From NCBI GenBank assembly GCA_937944885.1, contig CALFBB010000017.1:1-64000 (forward strand): DNA of 64,000 bases. The letters are read 5' to 3'. Below, one piece after another: positions 10,483 to 19,706 of this stretch. Under the pieces are notes generated by a model. It made no database searches and was not told the origin of the DNA. It saw nothing but the letters and a program-made list of their open reading frames with translations. Every line of letters starts with the position of its first letter. The first letter of the stretch is position 1. The translations under genes and the position numbers were made by a program. The stretch is from an uncultured cyanobacterium. Lineage in GTDB: Bacteria; Cyanobacteriota; Cyanobacteriia; Thermostichales; Thermostichaceae.

Positions 10483-11547
10483 TTGCCTATGCAGGTTGAT
10501 GTGGAAACCTTCACCGTCCACAAGCGCTACCCTCTCACTCTCAGTCGAGGGACCCACACCGATACGAAGTTGGCCTGGGTCAGGATCGAGCAGGATGGCC
10601 TGGAGGGCTGGGGAGAGGCTTGTCCCTTCTCGGTGAGTGAGGATCAGCACCAATCTCTAGGGGAGATTTTGACGGGCTTGCAAGTGGCCAAGGGGCTGCT
10701 GAGGCGCTATTCCCCCTGGGAGCAACAACAAGTAGAGGAGCGGCTGTTGCAAGAAGGGATCCCTTCGGCGGCACGGGCAGCAGTGGATATGGCCTTGCAC
10801 GATTGGATGGGCAAAAAGCTAGGGATGCCCTTGTGGCGGTTGTGGGGGTTGGACCGGGGGCGCATTCAACCGACCACGATGACGATCGGGATTGCTTCCC
10901 CGCAGGAGGCGCAGCAGCGGGCCATAGCCTGGATGAAGGAGACGCAAACCCAGGCTTTCAAAATTAAGCTGGGTAGCGATCTGGGCCTAATGGCGGATCA
11001 AAATATGCTGATCGCGGTGCAGGAGGTGATCCCACTGGGATCCCTGATCACCGTGGATGCCAACGGTGCTTGGACGGTGGAACAAACTCTGAGCATGAGC
11101 AACTGGCTGGCGGGACAGGGGGTGAGTTACCTGGAGCAACCGCTGGATAGGGGACGAGAGGCGGGATTGATTACCCTCTGGCATGAGTCTAAGTTGCCGA
11201 TCTTTGTGGATGAAAGCTGCTTTGATAGCCGGGATATTCCCGGTCTGGTGGATCGGGTACATGGGATCAACATCAAGCTGATGAAGTGTGGCGGTCTGAG
11301 GGAGGCTCTGCGCATGATTCACACGGCCAAGGCCCATGGCTTGCAGGTGATGCTGGGCTGCTATAGCAACACTGCTTTGGGCAACACGGCGGCAGCCCAT
11401 TTGGCCCCTTTGGTGGATTATCTGGATTTGGATAGTCACCTCAATCTGGTGGATGATCCCTTTTGTGGCGCCCTCCTGGAGAAGGGCCGTCTGGTACCCA
11501 CAGATCGGCCGGGCTTGGGAGTCTCGCTAAGGGGTAGTTTGGGGTGA
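10483..11547 (+). CDS. Enolase-superfamily epimerase (dipeptide epimerase / N-acetyl-D-glutamate racemase type)
   Basis: MR/MLE enolase-fold motifs: KIKLG (KxK), TVDANGAW, VDESCF, NIKLMKCGG, YLDLDSHLNLVDDPF. Confidence 0.85.
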   Translation: MPMQVDVETFTVHKRYPLTLSRGTHTDTKLAWVRIEQDGLEGWGEACPFSVSEDQHQSLGEILTGLQVAKGLLRRYSPWEQQQVEERLLQEGIPSAARAAVDMALHDWMGKKLGMPLWRLWGLDRGRIQPTTMTIGIASPQEAQQRAIAWMKETQTQAFKIKLGSDLGLMADQNMLIAVQEVIPLGSLITVDANGAWTVEQTLSMSNWLAGQGVSYLEQPLDRGREAGLITLWHESKLPIFVDESCFDSRDIPGLVDRVHGINIKLMKCGGLREALRMIHTAKAHGLQVMLGCYSNTALGNTAAAHLAPLVDYLDLDSHLNLVDDPFCGALLEKGRLVPTDRPGLGVSLRGSLG

Positions 11548-12638
11548 TGGCTGGTGCTGCGGAAGAGAATGGGTTGATGTCAGGATTGGGATCCCTTTCC
11601 CCGCAAAGCCGAGTAGCCATCCTCTTGCATGGGGGCCTACTGCGGGAGCAAGGAAAGACAGGGGTATCGCTGCTGCGCTACGGCCAGTTTCAGGTGGTGG
11701 CGGTGATTGACCGGGAGCAGGCAGGGGGATCCCTGGCGGCACTGACGGGGATTCCCAAAGCCATTCCGATTGTGGCTTCGGTAGCAGAAGCTTTGAGCTA
11801 TCAACCGGAAATCCTGGTGATCGGGATTGCCCCTTCCGGTGGACAGCTACCCCAGGAGTGGCGGCAGGAGTTGGGACAAGCCTTGCGGGCCGGCCTGTCT
11901 TTGGTCAATGGGCTGCACACCCCTCTGGCTCAGGATCCGCAATTCCAACAGTGGCTACAGCCAGGGGCCTGGATTTGGGATATTCGCCGGGAGCCGCAGG
12001 GGTTATCGGTGGGTAAAGCCTTGGCGCGAACGCTCCCCTGCAAACGGGTGCTGACGGTAGGCACCGACATGAGTGTGGGCAAGATGTCCACCAGCCTAGA
12101 ACTGCACCGAGCCAGCCTCAAGCGGGGCCTGCGCTCTTGTTTTCTGGCTACCGGTCAAACCGGGATCATGCTCAGCGGGGATGGCATCCCTTTGGATGCG
12201 GTGCGGGTGGACTACGCCAGCGGCGCCGTAGAACAGCTGGTGCTGCGCTACGGATCGAATCACGACATTCTGCACATTGAGGGCCAAGGATCCCTGCTGA
12301 ACCCGGCCTCAACCGCTACCCTTCCCCTGATCCGGGGATCCCAGCCGACCCATCTGATTCTGGTGCACCGGGCCGGACAAACCCACATTAAGGGCATGGA
12401 GTATGTACCGATCCCGCCCTTGTCCAAAGTGATTGACCTGTACGAGCAGGTGGCAGCTGCTGCCGGAGCCTTTGCCCCGGTGCCGGTGGTAGGTGTTGCT
12501 CTCAATACCTTCGGCTGGGAAGAGGCAGCTGCGCGGGAACAGATCCGACAGCTAGAAGCGGAAACAGGACTGCCCTGTACCGATGTGGTGCGGTTGGGAG
12601 CAGATCCCTTGTTGGACAAGATTCTGGCAGAAGGCTAG
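11544..12638 (+). CDS. DUF1611 family P-loop protein (DgcN-like)
   Basis: DUF1611-type sequence: VLTVGTDMSVGKMSTSLELHRASLKRGLRSCFLATGQTGIML, HIEGQGSLLNPA. Overlaps the epimerase stop codon. Confidence 0.8.
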   Translation: MMAGAAEENGLMSGLGSLSPQSRVAILLHGGLLREQGKTGVSLLRYGQFQVVAVIDREQAGGSLAALTGIPKAIPIVASVAEALSYQPEILVIGIAPSGGQLPQEWRQELGQALRAGLSLVNGLHTPLAQDPQFQQWLQPGAWIWDIRREPQGLSVGKALARTLPCKRVLTVGTDMSVGKMSTSLELHRASLKRGLRSCFLATGQTGIMLSGDGIPLDAVRVDYASGAVEQLVLRYGSNHDILHIEGQGSLLNPASTATLPLIRGSQPTHLILVHRAGQTHIKGMEYVPIPPLSKVIDLYEQVAAAAGAFAPVPVVGVALNTFGWEEAAAREQIRQLEAETGLPCTDVVRLGADPLLDKILAEG

Positions 12639-12766
12639 TCTCTGCCCAGGCAAGCCTCCTTGTCCGGCAAGAACCCCTCAAAAACTACTGAGCAAATCCG
12701 CAACAGGGGAAGTTTCCAAGGCCCCCTCAAAGGTGCAGGTGGATCCCACACAGGGATGGGTTAAGC

Positions 12767-14149
12767 CTAAGAGGCAGCCAAGCTGTGGGCCGCCCGCTTG
12801 TAAGCTTCATCCAAAGTTTCCGCCAAGGTGGGGTGCACATGCACCAAGGTGGCCAGCTCCCCCACAGTGGCACGGCGAGCAATGGCTTGGGCCGCTTCAT
12901 GGATCAAATCCGCTGCATGGGCACCCAAAATGTGGGATCCCAGCAACTGCCCAGTGACCTTGTCGAACACCAGCTTCACCATGCCCTCGGTTTCTCCAGA
13001 AGCAATGGCCTTGGAGTTCCCCCCGAAATAGGTGCGCACGGTGCCAACGCTGTAGCCCTCTTCTTTGGCCTGCGGTTCAGTTAGCCCGACAAAACCCATT
13101 TCGGGATGGGTAAACACAGCAGCCGGAATACTCAAGTAATCCATGTAGGTGGTGCGGCCACAGATGTTCTCGACAGCTACAATCCCCTGGGCTGCCGCCG
13201 TATGGGCCAGCATCATCTTGCCCGTCACATCTCCAATCGCCCACAGGTGAGATAGATCCGTAGCCATGCGGCTATCGACAGGGATAAAGCCACGTTTGTC
13301 GAGCTGAATACCCAGCTCCGCCAGACCCAGATCCTGTGCAACCGGGATCCGCCCAGCCGCCACCAGACAGCCATCTACTGTCAAGGTTTCTCCGGTAGAC
13401 AGATGGATGGTGACCGGCTTACCCGGGAGCACCTGTTTGGCCAGTACCCCCACCAGGGTTTGAATGTTGCGGGGTTTGATCAGCAGACGTTGTGCTAAGC
13501 GGGCAATATCTGGGTCAAAAGCAGGCATGAGCTTATCCAAGGCCTCGATCATGATCACCTCTGATCCCAGAGCTGTGTAGACATCAGCAAACTCCTGACC
13601 GATGTAGCCGCTGCCGATAATCGCCAACTTGGGCGGGATCCACTCCAGTCGCACCGCTTCATCGCTGGTGAAGACGGTCTTGCCGTCGGTTTGAATGCCA
13701 GGGGGAACAAAAGGACGGGATCCGGTAGCAATAATTACATCACGAGCGGTATAGGTTTGGGAGCCGGCAGCACTTGTTACCTCCACGGTTTGGTCGGAGC
13801 ACAGCCGCCCCTGTCCTCTTAAGAGAGTCACCCCCAACTTTTCCAACGAGCGGGTCATATCGGAGCGGATCTTCTCCACTACCCCTGCGGCATGGGCAGC
13901 AATTGCTCCCCGGTCAGCCTGGATGGATCCCACTCGAATACCCAGTTCAGAGCTGTGTTGCAGTTCCCGCAAACGACCGGAAGCCGCCAGCAGCGCCTTG
14001 GAGGGGATACACCCCCGATTGATGCAGGTACCGCCCATTTCCGCAGCTTCGACAAGAGCGGTTTTGAGGCCGGATTCAACCGCATGCAGGGCGGCGCCAT
14101 GTCCGCCAACACCGGCACCAATGATGATCAGGTCGTAATCAAAGTTCAT
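12767..14149 (-). CDS. lpdA: Dihydrolipoyl dehydrogenase
   Basis: FAD motif IIGAGVGGHGAALHAVESG, redox disulfide GGTCINRGCIPSKALL, C-terminal HVHPTLAETLDEA. Confidence 0.92.
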   Translation of the reverse strand: MNFDYDLIIIGAGVGGHGAALHAVESGLKTALVEAAEMGGTCINRGCIPSKALLAASGRLRELQHSSELGIRVGSIQADRGAIAAHAAGVVEKIRSDMTRSLEKLGVTLLRGQGRLCSDQTVEVTSAAGSQTYTARDVIIATGSRPFVPPGIQTDGKTVFTSDEAVRLEWIPPKLAIIGSGYIGQEFADVYTALGSEVIMIEALDKLMPAFDPDIARLAQRLLIKPRNIQTLVGVLAKQVLPGKPVTIHLSTGETLTVDGCLVAAGRIPVAQDLGLAELGIQLDKRGFIPVDSRMATDLSHLWAIGDVTGKMMLAHTAAAQGIVAVENICGRTTYMDYLSIPAAVFTHPEMGFVGLTEPQAKEEGYSVGTVRTYFGGNSKAIASGETEGMVKLVFDKVTGQLLGSHILGAHAADLIHEAAQAIARRATVGELATLVHVHPTLAETLDEAYKRAAHSLAAS

Positions 14150-14232
14150 GGTAGAAAAGGGTGGACAGGTGCTCTATTGTCTCATCTCGCCAGCCCGCTA
14201 GCACCCTCTCAGGTTACCGGATCTTAGAACCC

Positions 14233-14892
14233 TCAAAGGAGGGGAGCCTTCTGGTTGGGCTCCACCACCTCTTGCAGAGCTTGGCGGGCAATGCGAGTGA
14301 TGTAGAGCGTCGCAACGATGGTGGCCACCAATCCAGCAACGCGAAGCACCCACCGGAGAGTTTCAGCTTGTGGAGTTAGCTCCGAACTGCCCACATTGGC
14401 CAGGGATCCGGCCAACGAGCCAATGTACACATACATAAATGTACCCGGTACAATGCCCAGGGTACCTAGCAGATTATCCCAAAAGGAGACTTGGGTGAGG
14501 CCAAGGGCATAGTTGAGCACGTTAAAAGGAAATGCCGGCGACAGACGAATTAATGCGACGATTTTCCAGCCTTCACACCCCACCGCCCGATCAATAGCCG
14601 CAAACTTGGCATGGCTGGCCACCCACTTGGCTACCCGTTCCCGCGCCAAGTAGCGCCCAATCCAAAAGGCCAGATTTGCTCCGATTGTTGCCCCGATCAC
14701 CACGTACAAAGCCCCCGGCAGCACCCCGAATATGGCCCCTGCCCCCAAAGTCAGCACCGAAGCCGGCAGAAGCAGTACCGTTGCCACAATGTAGATACCG
14801 ATGAAGAGGATCGGCCCTAGGGGTCCTAGTCCTTCAATCCAGGCTAGGGCATCGGTTAAAAAGCTCTGGATAGCTACGAAAAACAATGCCAA
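14233..14892 (-). CDS. TVP38/TMEM64 (DedA-like) membrane protein
   Basis: Hydrophobic protein with GAIFGVLPGALYVVIGATIGANLAFWIGRYLARE and RLSPAFPFNVLNYALGLT. Confidence 0.85.
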   Translation of the reverse strand: MALFFVAIQSFLTDALAWIEGLGPLGPILFIGIYIVATVLLLPASVLTLGAGAIFGVLPGALYVVIGATIGANLAFWIGRYLARERVAKWVASHAKFAAIDRAVGCEGWKIVALIRLSPAFPFNVLNYALGLTQVSFWDNLLGTLGIVPGTFMYVYIGSLAGSLANVGSSELTPQAETLRWVLRVAGLVATIVATLYITRIARQALQEVVEPNQKAPLL

Positions 14893-15089
14893 TGGTGTAC
14901 TGCCGAAAAGATAACTATAGCCAGGTTAGCAGCAAGCCCGGAGCAAAGCCGCTAGATGCTAGGGGTTGCCCTTAACTGAAGTAAAAATGAGAACTCTCTT
15001 GGCCGAAACGCCCTTGCCGGTGACCCCAGATGGATTTTGGAAAAATCACCTGAGCAATCAGAAATAACCTCCCTGTCCGGAGGGTACTC

Positions 15090-16859
15090 TCACCAAGTCA
15101 CTCGATCCCGCAACTGCTCTATACGGGTTGGACCGATACCCTTGACCCGCTGTAAGTCTTCTAGAGAGGTAAAGGGTCGGGCCTCGATGATACGCTGGGC
15201 AACAGTAGGGCCAATTCCCGGTAGTTGTTCCAGTTCGGCAGCAGTAGCCGTGTTGACATTGATGCGGGGGGCCGGTTGGGTGGGTGTGGTGGTAGGCGTC
15301 AGAACAGGGGGTGACTCTTGAATCTCCTCAATGATCTCCGCTTCCACCGTTTCTAGATCCGGTTCGGGTAAGGAAGCAGTGGCAGGAACTGGATTAGGAC
15401 AAAGACGGGCCGCCTCTTCCGCCCGTTGTTGCAGGCGGCGGCTAGGGCCAAAGCGAGCATCGGCAATCAGGCGTTCAAACTCCCGCACAAAGTGATCCAC
15501 CACTAAGCCGTTGCGGATGATCAACAGGTTCTCGTCGTTGGTGTAGTTAGCAGATACCGACCAATTGTGGGATCCAGTGATCACGGTGGCATTGGCAGTG
15601 CCAGGGTCGATAATGCCGAACTTGTGGTGGAGTTTATCGGTGCGGGCCAGGTTGGGTACCCCTACGGATTGGGCGGGTAATGTCCAGGGCAGACGGGCCG
15701 GATCCACCGTGCAGTTTTCCCCCGGCAGCAGCAGGCCCCACATCTCTAGCGTGCGGCTGTAATCCCGAAAGGCAAAACCCGGGTCGAATACGCCGCGAAT
15801 TTCCACATTGCGCTCCCGCCGCAGTTGCTTCATTTGGTTGGCAATGCCTTGATCCGTAAAGACAAACAGAGCCAGATCCACCCGTTGCTGAGCTTGCGCT
15901 AGGGCGGCGGCGATGATGCCGTTGGAGGTGGCTTCGTAGGGTAAGGAGCGGCTGGTGGGAGAAAAATGCACTCCCACGATCGCGTCGGCAATATAGACGG
16001 TTTCTAGAGGTCGTTTGGGCTTTTGTACCCCGAACACACTATCCGGCAGACCGCCAGGGCCATCTCCCCACATGAGGTCAAATTCATCGCTGTAGAGGCG
16101 GGCCAGCTCGGGACTGTCCAAAAGTAACAGGTGATTGGCATTGCCAACGCTGCCGGGAGAGTCAAAATCGCCGTGGATATCGGAGAGGGTGAAATTGGCG
16201 GATCCCGTCAGCACTTTTTGCCCGTCGATCACCACGAATTTGTGGTGCATCAGACCGCTTCCCTTAGAACCGTCAGCAGTATCATCCAGCCAGGGCACAT
16301 TGCCCCGTTCCAGCACGGCGTAGACATCCCTTGTGGCGATCTCCTCTGGAGAAAATCGGCCATCCCGATTCAAGTCCACCAGGTTGCGGTACTCCTCGAA
16401 CTTGCTGCGGCTGCGCTCATCTAGGGCTTGCACTTGCTCAGGGGTTAGCTGATGCCAAGCCCGCACGTAGGAGTTTTCTGTAATAAAACGCACCGGGATC
16501 CCTGCTTGCCGCCGCTCCACCAAAGCTTGGGCAATCAGGGGCAGGTTCAACTCCTGCACAGCAATGTCGATGGAGTGCTGGGCAGAGCGGATCTGCGACA
16601 CGATTAAATCTTCTAGGTTGTAGCCATAGCGGTAGATCCCTCGATAGGGATCCCGGTAGGTGCTCTCGCGGCTGTGGTTAAACTCTACCCGGAGGCGCGG
16701 ATGCTGGGGCAGAGGGGCAAGGGTGGGCAGAGGGGGCTCCTGTTGGTGCGGCCGCAGCCGCGGGCCAACCCAGTAGCCAATCACCACCAAGACGAACAGC
16801 AGTGCTACCCAAGGCAGCCAGCGGCGAATTTGCCGCACCCAGCGAGGGATCCCGTGCAT
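15090..16859 (-). CDS. Membrane-anchored phospholipase D-like nuclease with EF-hand loop and C-terminal helix-hairpin-helix
   Basis: N-terminal TM segment; two HKD motifs (MHHKFVVIDGQKVLTGSANF, LHHKFGIIDPG...VITGSHNW); DLNRDGRFSPEE EF-hand loop; C-terminal ComEA-like INVNTATAAELEQLPGIGPTVAQRIIEAR. Confidence 0.88.
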   Translation of the reverse strand: MHGIPRWVRQIRRWLPWVALLFVLVVIGYWVGPRLRPHQQEPPLPTLAPLPQHPRLRVEFNHSRESTYRDPYRGIYRYGYNLEDLIVSQIRSAQHSIDIAVQELNLPLIAQALVERRQAGIPVRFITENSYVRAWHQLTPEQVQALDERSRSKFEEYRNLVDLNRDGRFSPEEIATRDVYAVLERGNVPWLDDTADGSKGSGLMHHKFVVIDGQKVLTGSANFTLSDIHGDFDSPGSVGNANHLLLLDSPELARLYSDEFDLMWGDGPGGLPDSVFGVQKPKRPLETVYIADAIVGVHFSPTSRSLPYEATSNGIIAAALAQAQQRVDLALFVFTDQGIANQMKQLRRERNVEIRGVFDPGFAFRDYSRTLEMWGLLLPGENCTVDPARLPWTLPAQSVGVPNLARTDKLHHKFGIIDPGTANATVITGSHNWSVSANYTNDENLLIIRNGLVVDHFVREFERLIADARFGPSRRLQQRAEEAARLCPNPVPATASLPEPDLETVEAEIIEEIQESPPVLTPTTTPTQPAPRINVNTATAAELEQLPGIGPTVAQRIIEARPFTSLEDLQRVKGIGPTRIEQLRDRVTW

Positions 16860-17043
16860 GATTCAACCTGCTCAGTCTGTTACATCACGACGTCTGCCAC
16901 ATCACTACGATAGTGTCTGATGGATGAGCTTTCGAGTAGTGGCGATTGCGGCAGCAACCCCCTGAGAGTTTCCGCCTGACTCTTTGTAACCCTTGACCAG
17001 ACTTCTCTAGGATAAGCAGAACTGTTTCATCTGGTTAAGTTTA

Positions 17044-17598
17044 ATGATGATTCGTAAACTGCCTGTGGTTGGACTGGCCCTCTTGGCTGCTGCCCTGCTG
17101 GCCGGCTGTGGAAGCTCCAGTAGCGAGACAGCTCTATCTCCCCCTTCTCCAACACCTCCGGTTTCTCCCAGTCCTAGCCCAGCCCCCGCCGATATTGTTA
17201 CCATTGCCGCTGGAAATCCCGACTTTAGTACCTTGGTTGCCGCTTTACAGGCGGCCGACCTAGTGGGTGCCCTGCAGGGTGAGGGGCCTTTTACCGTGTT
17301 TGCGCCCACCAATGCTGCCTTTGCAGCTTTACCTGCCGGAACAGTTGAGTCGCTGCTGTTGCCGGAAAATCAAGCGGAACTGGTGCGCATTCTCACCTAC
17401 CATGTGGCATCTGGCTTGGCCCCCTCCAGTGCCCTCAGCTCCGGTCAGCAGGTAACAACCTTACAGGGATCCCCTGTTACCGTCACCATTACGGGCGGAC
17501 AGATCCGGATTAACGACTCCAACGTGATTATTGCTGATATCGAAGCTTCCAACGGCATCATCCACGTTATCGATGCGGTGCTCATTCCACCCCAGTAA
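17044..17598 (+). CDS. Fasciclin (FAS1) domain lipoprotein
   Basis: Lipobox LLAGC, Ser/Pro linker, FAS1 motifs FTVFAPTNAAFAALP and IHVIDAVLIPP. Confidence 0.9.
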   Translation: MMIRKLPVVGLALLAAALLAGCGSSSSETALSPPSPTPPVSPSPSPAPADIVTIAAGNPDFSTLVAALQAADLVGALQGEGPFTVFAPTNAAFAALPAGTVESLLLPENQAELVRILTYHVASGLAPSSALSSGQQVTTLQGSPVTVTITGGQIRINDSNVIIADIEASNGIIHVIDAVLIPPQ

Positions 17599-17643
17599 TG
17601 GCGCATGATGGATTCAGGGGTTTAGACAAGGAAGACAGCCATC

Positions 17644-17799
17644 ATGGAACGGCCCAAATGGGTAGCTATTGCTACAGGGATCCTGGCCATTGCCCTAGGG
17701 GTGGGCTACCTCTTGTTGGTGCAGCTACTGGACTATCGCGGTGGGGAGTTCCTGCCGGCGCCCCTGGATACCCTTTCTGGGGTGGGGAAAAGTTTTTAA
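17644..17799 (+). CDS. Small single-TM conserved hypothetical protein (51 aa)
   Basis: Manual translation MERPKWVAIATGILAIALGVGYLLLVQLLDYRGGEFLPAPLDTLSGVGKSF*. Below the apparent length cutoff of the ORF track; hydrophobic helix plus the charged ends of a cyanobacterial small membrane protein. Confidence 0.6.
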   Translation: MERPKWVAIATGILAIALGVGYLLLVQLLDYRGGEFLPAPLDTLSGVGKSF

Positions 17800-18165
17800 C
17801 CTGAGCAGGGCCAGAATGGGTTTGCAGGGATCCCTGGCCCCTTCTGAATCAGCTAAACACTCAGAGATACCGGGTTAGGTGTCGGCAGCCAAGGCCATAG
17901 TAGCCAGAGGCAAGCTCCACCTGATCAGACCCAGTTGGGTAAGTGCTGTGCCCCTAGGCAACCCCGTTCCTTGAAGTGTCAGAAATCGGCTGCTTTCGGT
18001 AGGTAGCAGTGCATTCTCCTGCCGAATCCCGAACAAAAGCGTGTACTCAGCTACAGCAGACCCTATGCTAGAGAAGCAAGCGCAGACGCGGTTGTAGCCG
18101 GTGCTGCTGATGGACCGGCTGTTTTATCTTCTTTTTTATCTTCTTTGGGCAAGCTGTGAGTTGGG

Positions 18166-19665
18166 ATGGTGGTGCGCTCCACTTGGGTATGGCTGTTGGC
18201 TGGGTTGGGGTTAGCGGCCTTAAGTCAATACATACAATTTGTCAGCGGAATCTACGGCGCAGTTGCCCCTTACTCTGTACCCTTAGCGGATCTGGTGGTG
18301 CTCGGGATCCTGGGGGGAACAGCAGCAACAGGATTTTCAGTACGAAAGTGGTGGCAACAGGTTCACCGGCAGCAGACCCTCCCAACCCAGGGCCGCAAAC
18401 CCCTGCGACGGCTCAAACTCACCCCGGATCAGGTGCAATCCGATCTGGAGGATGCCGATCGCCTGATCCAGAAGCTAGAGAATGACATCAACCGCCGTGC
18501 CCTGCAGGCCAAAATCCAAGACATCGATCGGCGGCTCAGCCAGGAAGAATTGCATTTGGTAGTGTTTGGTACAGGTTCTGCCGGCAAAACTTCCCTGATC
18601 AATGCCTTGCTGGGTGAACCGGTGGGGGTAACCGCCCCGACCTTAGGCACCACCCAACAGGGATCCATCCACACCTATCAGCTACCGGGGTTGAGCAGCC
18701 CCATTGCTCTTACGGACACCCCCGGCCTCCTGACCATTGGTGGAGCAGGAGAAACTGAGGCCCGCTCACTGGCCCAGAAAGCCGATCTGCTCATTGTCGT
18801 GGTGGCAGGGGATCTGCTGGCTTCTGAATATGCCGAGCTCATTGAACTGGCTCAGCTGGGCAAGCAGACCATCCTAGCCCTGAACAAAACAGATCAGATG
18901 TTGCCAGAAGATGTAGAAACCATTCTCACCCATCTGCGCCGGCGTACTGCCGGTGTGATTCCGCCTGAACAGGTAGTGGCCATTGCTGCTGCTCCTGGAC
19001 CTTTGAAGGTACGCTATTGCTTTGAGGATGGATCCTGCCGAGAAACTTGGGAACCCCAACCTCCTGATACTGCTAGCCTTATTCAGAAAATGGCTCGTCT
19101 GCTGCAGCAAAAGGGATCCCATCTGCGCCTGGCCAATGCTCTGCTGCAAACCCAAACCTTGACAGCAGCCGCCCAAAAAGCTCTCCAAGAAGAACGCAAC
19201 CAACGGGGACGGCAAATCATCGAACGCATGCAATGGGCTACTGCTGCTGCTTTGGCCGTAACTCCCATGCCAGCTTTGGATATGGTGGCAGGAGTGGCAA
19301 TTCAAGCGCGCATGATTGGGGAGCTGCACCAGGTGTTTGATCGGCGCATCACCCTGAGACAGGCCCAACAGGCAGCCCAAAGTTTAGCCCAGATCCTGGT
19401 GCAGTTGGGAGGCATGGAGTTGGCCACACAGGCCCTAGGATCTTTGCTCAAAGCCAGTCCACTAGCCCTCATGGGGATCCCTCTGCAGGCGGTGAGCGGC
19501 GCTTACCTCACACGGGTGGCTGGATTGAGTTACCTGGAATGGCTGCAGTCTGGGGATCCCTGGCAAGAAGAAGACATGCAACAACGGGTCAAGCAGCAGC
19601 TGCACAATCACCGCCCCCTGGCTTTCCTCACCCAACTGGCTCGCCAAGCGCGTTCTAGTGGTTAG
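18166..19665 (+). CDS. Era-like GTPase with DUF697 C-terminal domain
   Basis: P-loop GTGSAGKTSLINALLG, DTPGL, LNKTD; C-terminal DUF697-like membrane-associating region. Confidence 0.82.
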   Translation: MVVRSTWVWLLAGLGLAALSQYIQFVSGIYGAVAPYSVPLADLVVLGILGGTAATGFSVRKWWQQVHRQQTLPTQGRKPLRRLKLTPDQVQSDLEDADRLIQKLENDINRRALQAKIQDIDRRLSQEELHLVVFGTGSAGKTSLINALLGEPVGVTAPTLGTTQQGSIHTYQLPGLSSPIALTDTPGLLTIGGAGETEARSLAQKADLLIVVVAGDLLASEYAELIELAQLGKQTILALNKTDQMLPEDVETILTHLRRRTAGVIPPEQVVAIAAAPGPLKVRYCFEDGSCRETWEPQPPDTASLIQKMARLLQQKGSHLRLANALLQTQTLTAAAQKALQEERNQRGRQIIERMQWATAAALAVTPMPALDMVAGVAIQARMIGELHQVFDRRITLRQAQQAAQSLAQILVQLGGMELATQALGSLLKASPLALMGIPLQAVSGAYLTRVAGLSYLEWLQSGDPWQEEDMQQRVKQQLHNHRPLAFLTQLARQARSSG

Positions 19666-19706
19666 CAGAAGGGATCCCGGCGCCTGAAGTGGCTTTGGGT
19701 TTGTGG

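Noticed and set aside
10987-11439. 150-aa minus-strand ORF
   Set aside because: Antisense to the enolase-superfamily epimerase; no independent motif.
17598-17804. 68-aa ORF overlapping the fasciclin stop codon
   Set aside because: Composition implausible; the alternative frame (17644-17799) encodes a believable TM protein.
17806-17850. Inverted repeat GGGCCAG...CTGGCCC around CAGGGATCCCTG
   Set aside because: No T-run for a terminator, and the centre is the ubiquitous GGGATCCC palindrome, so the hairpin may be incidental.
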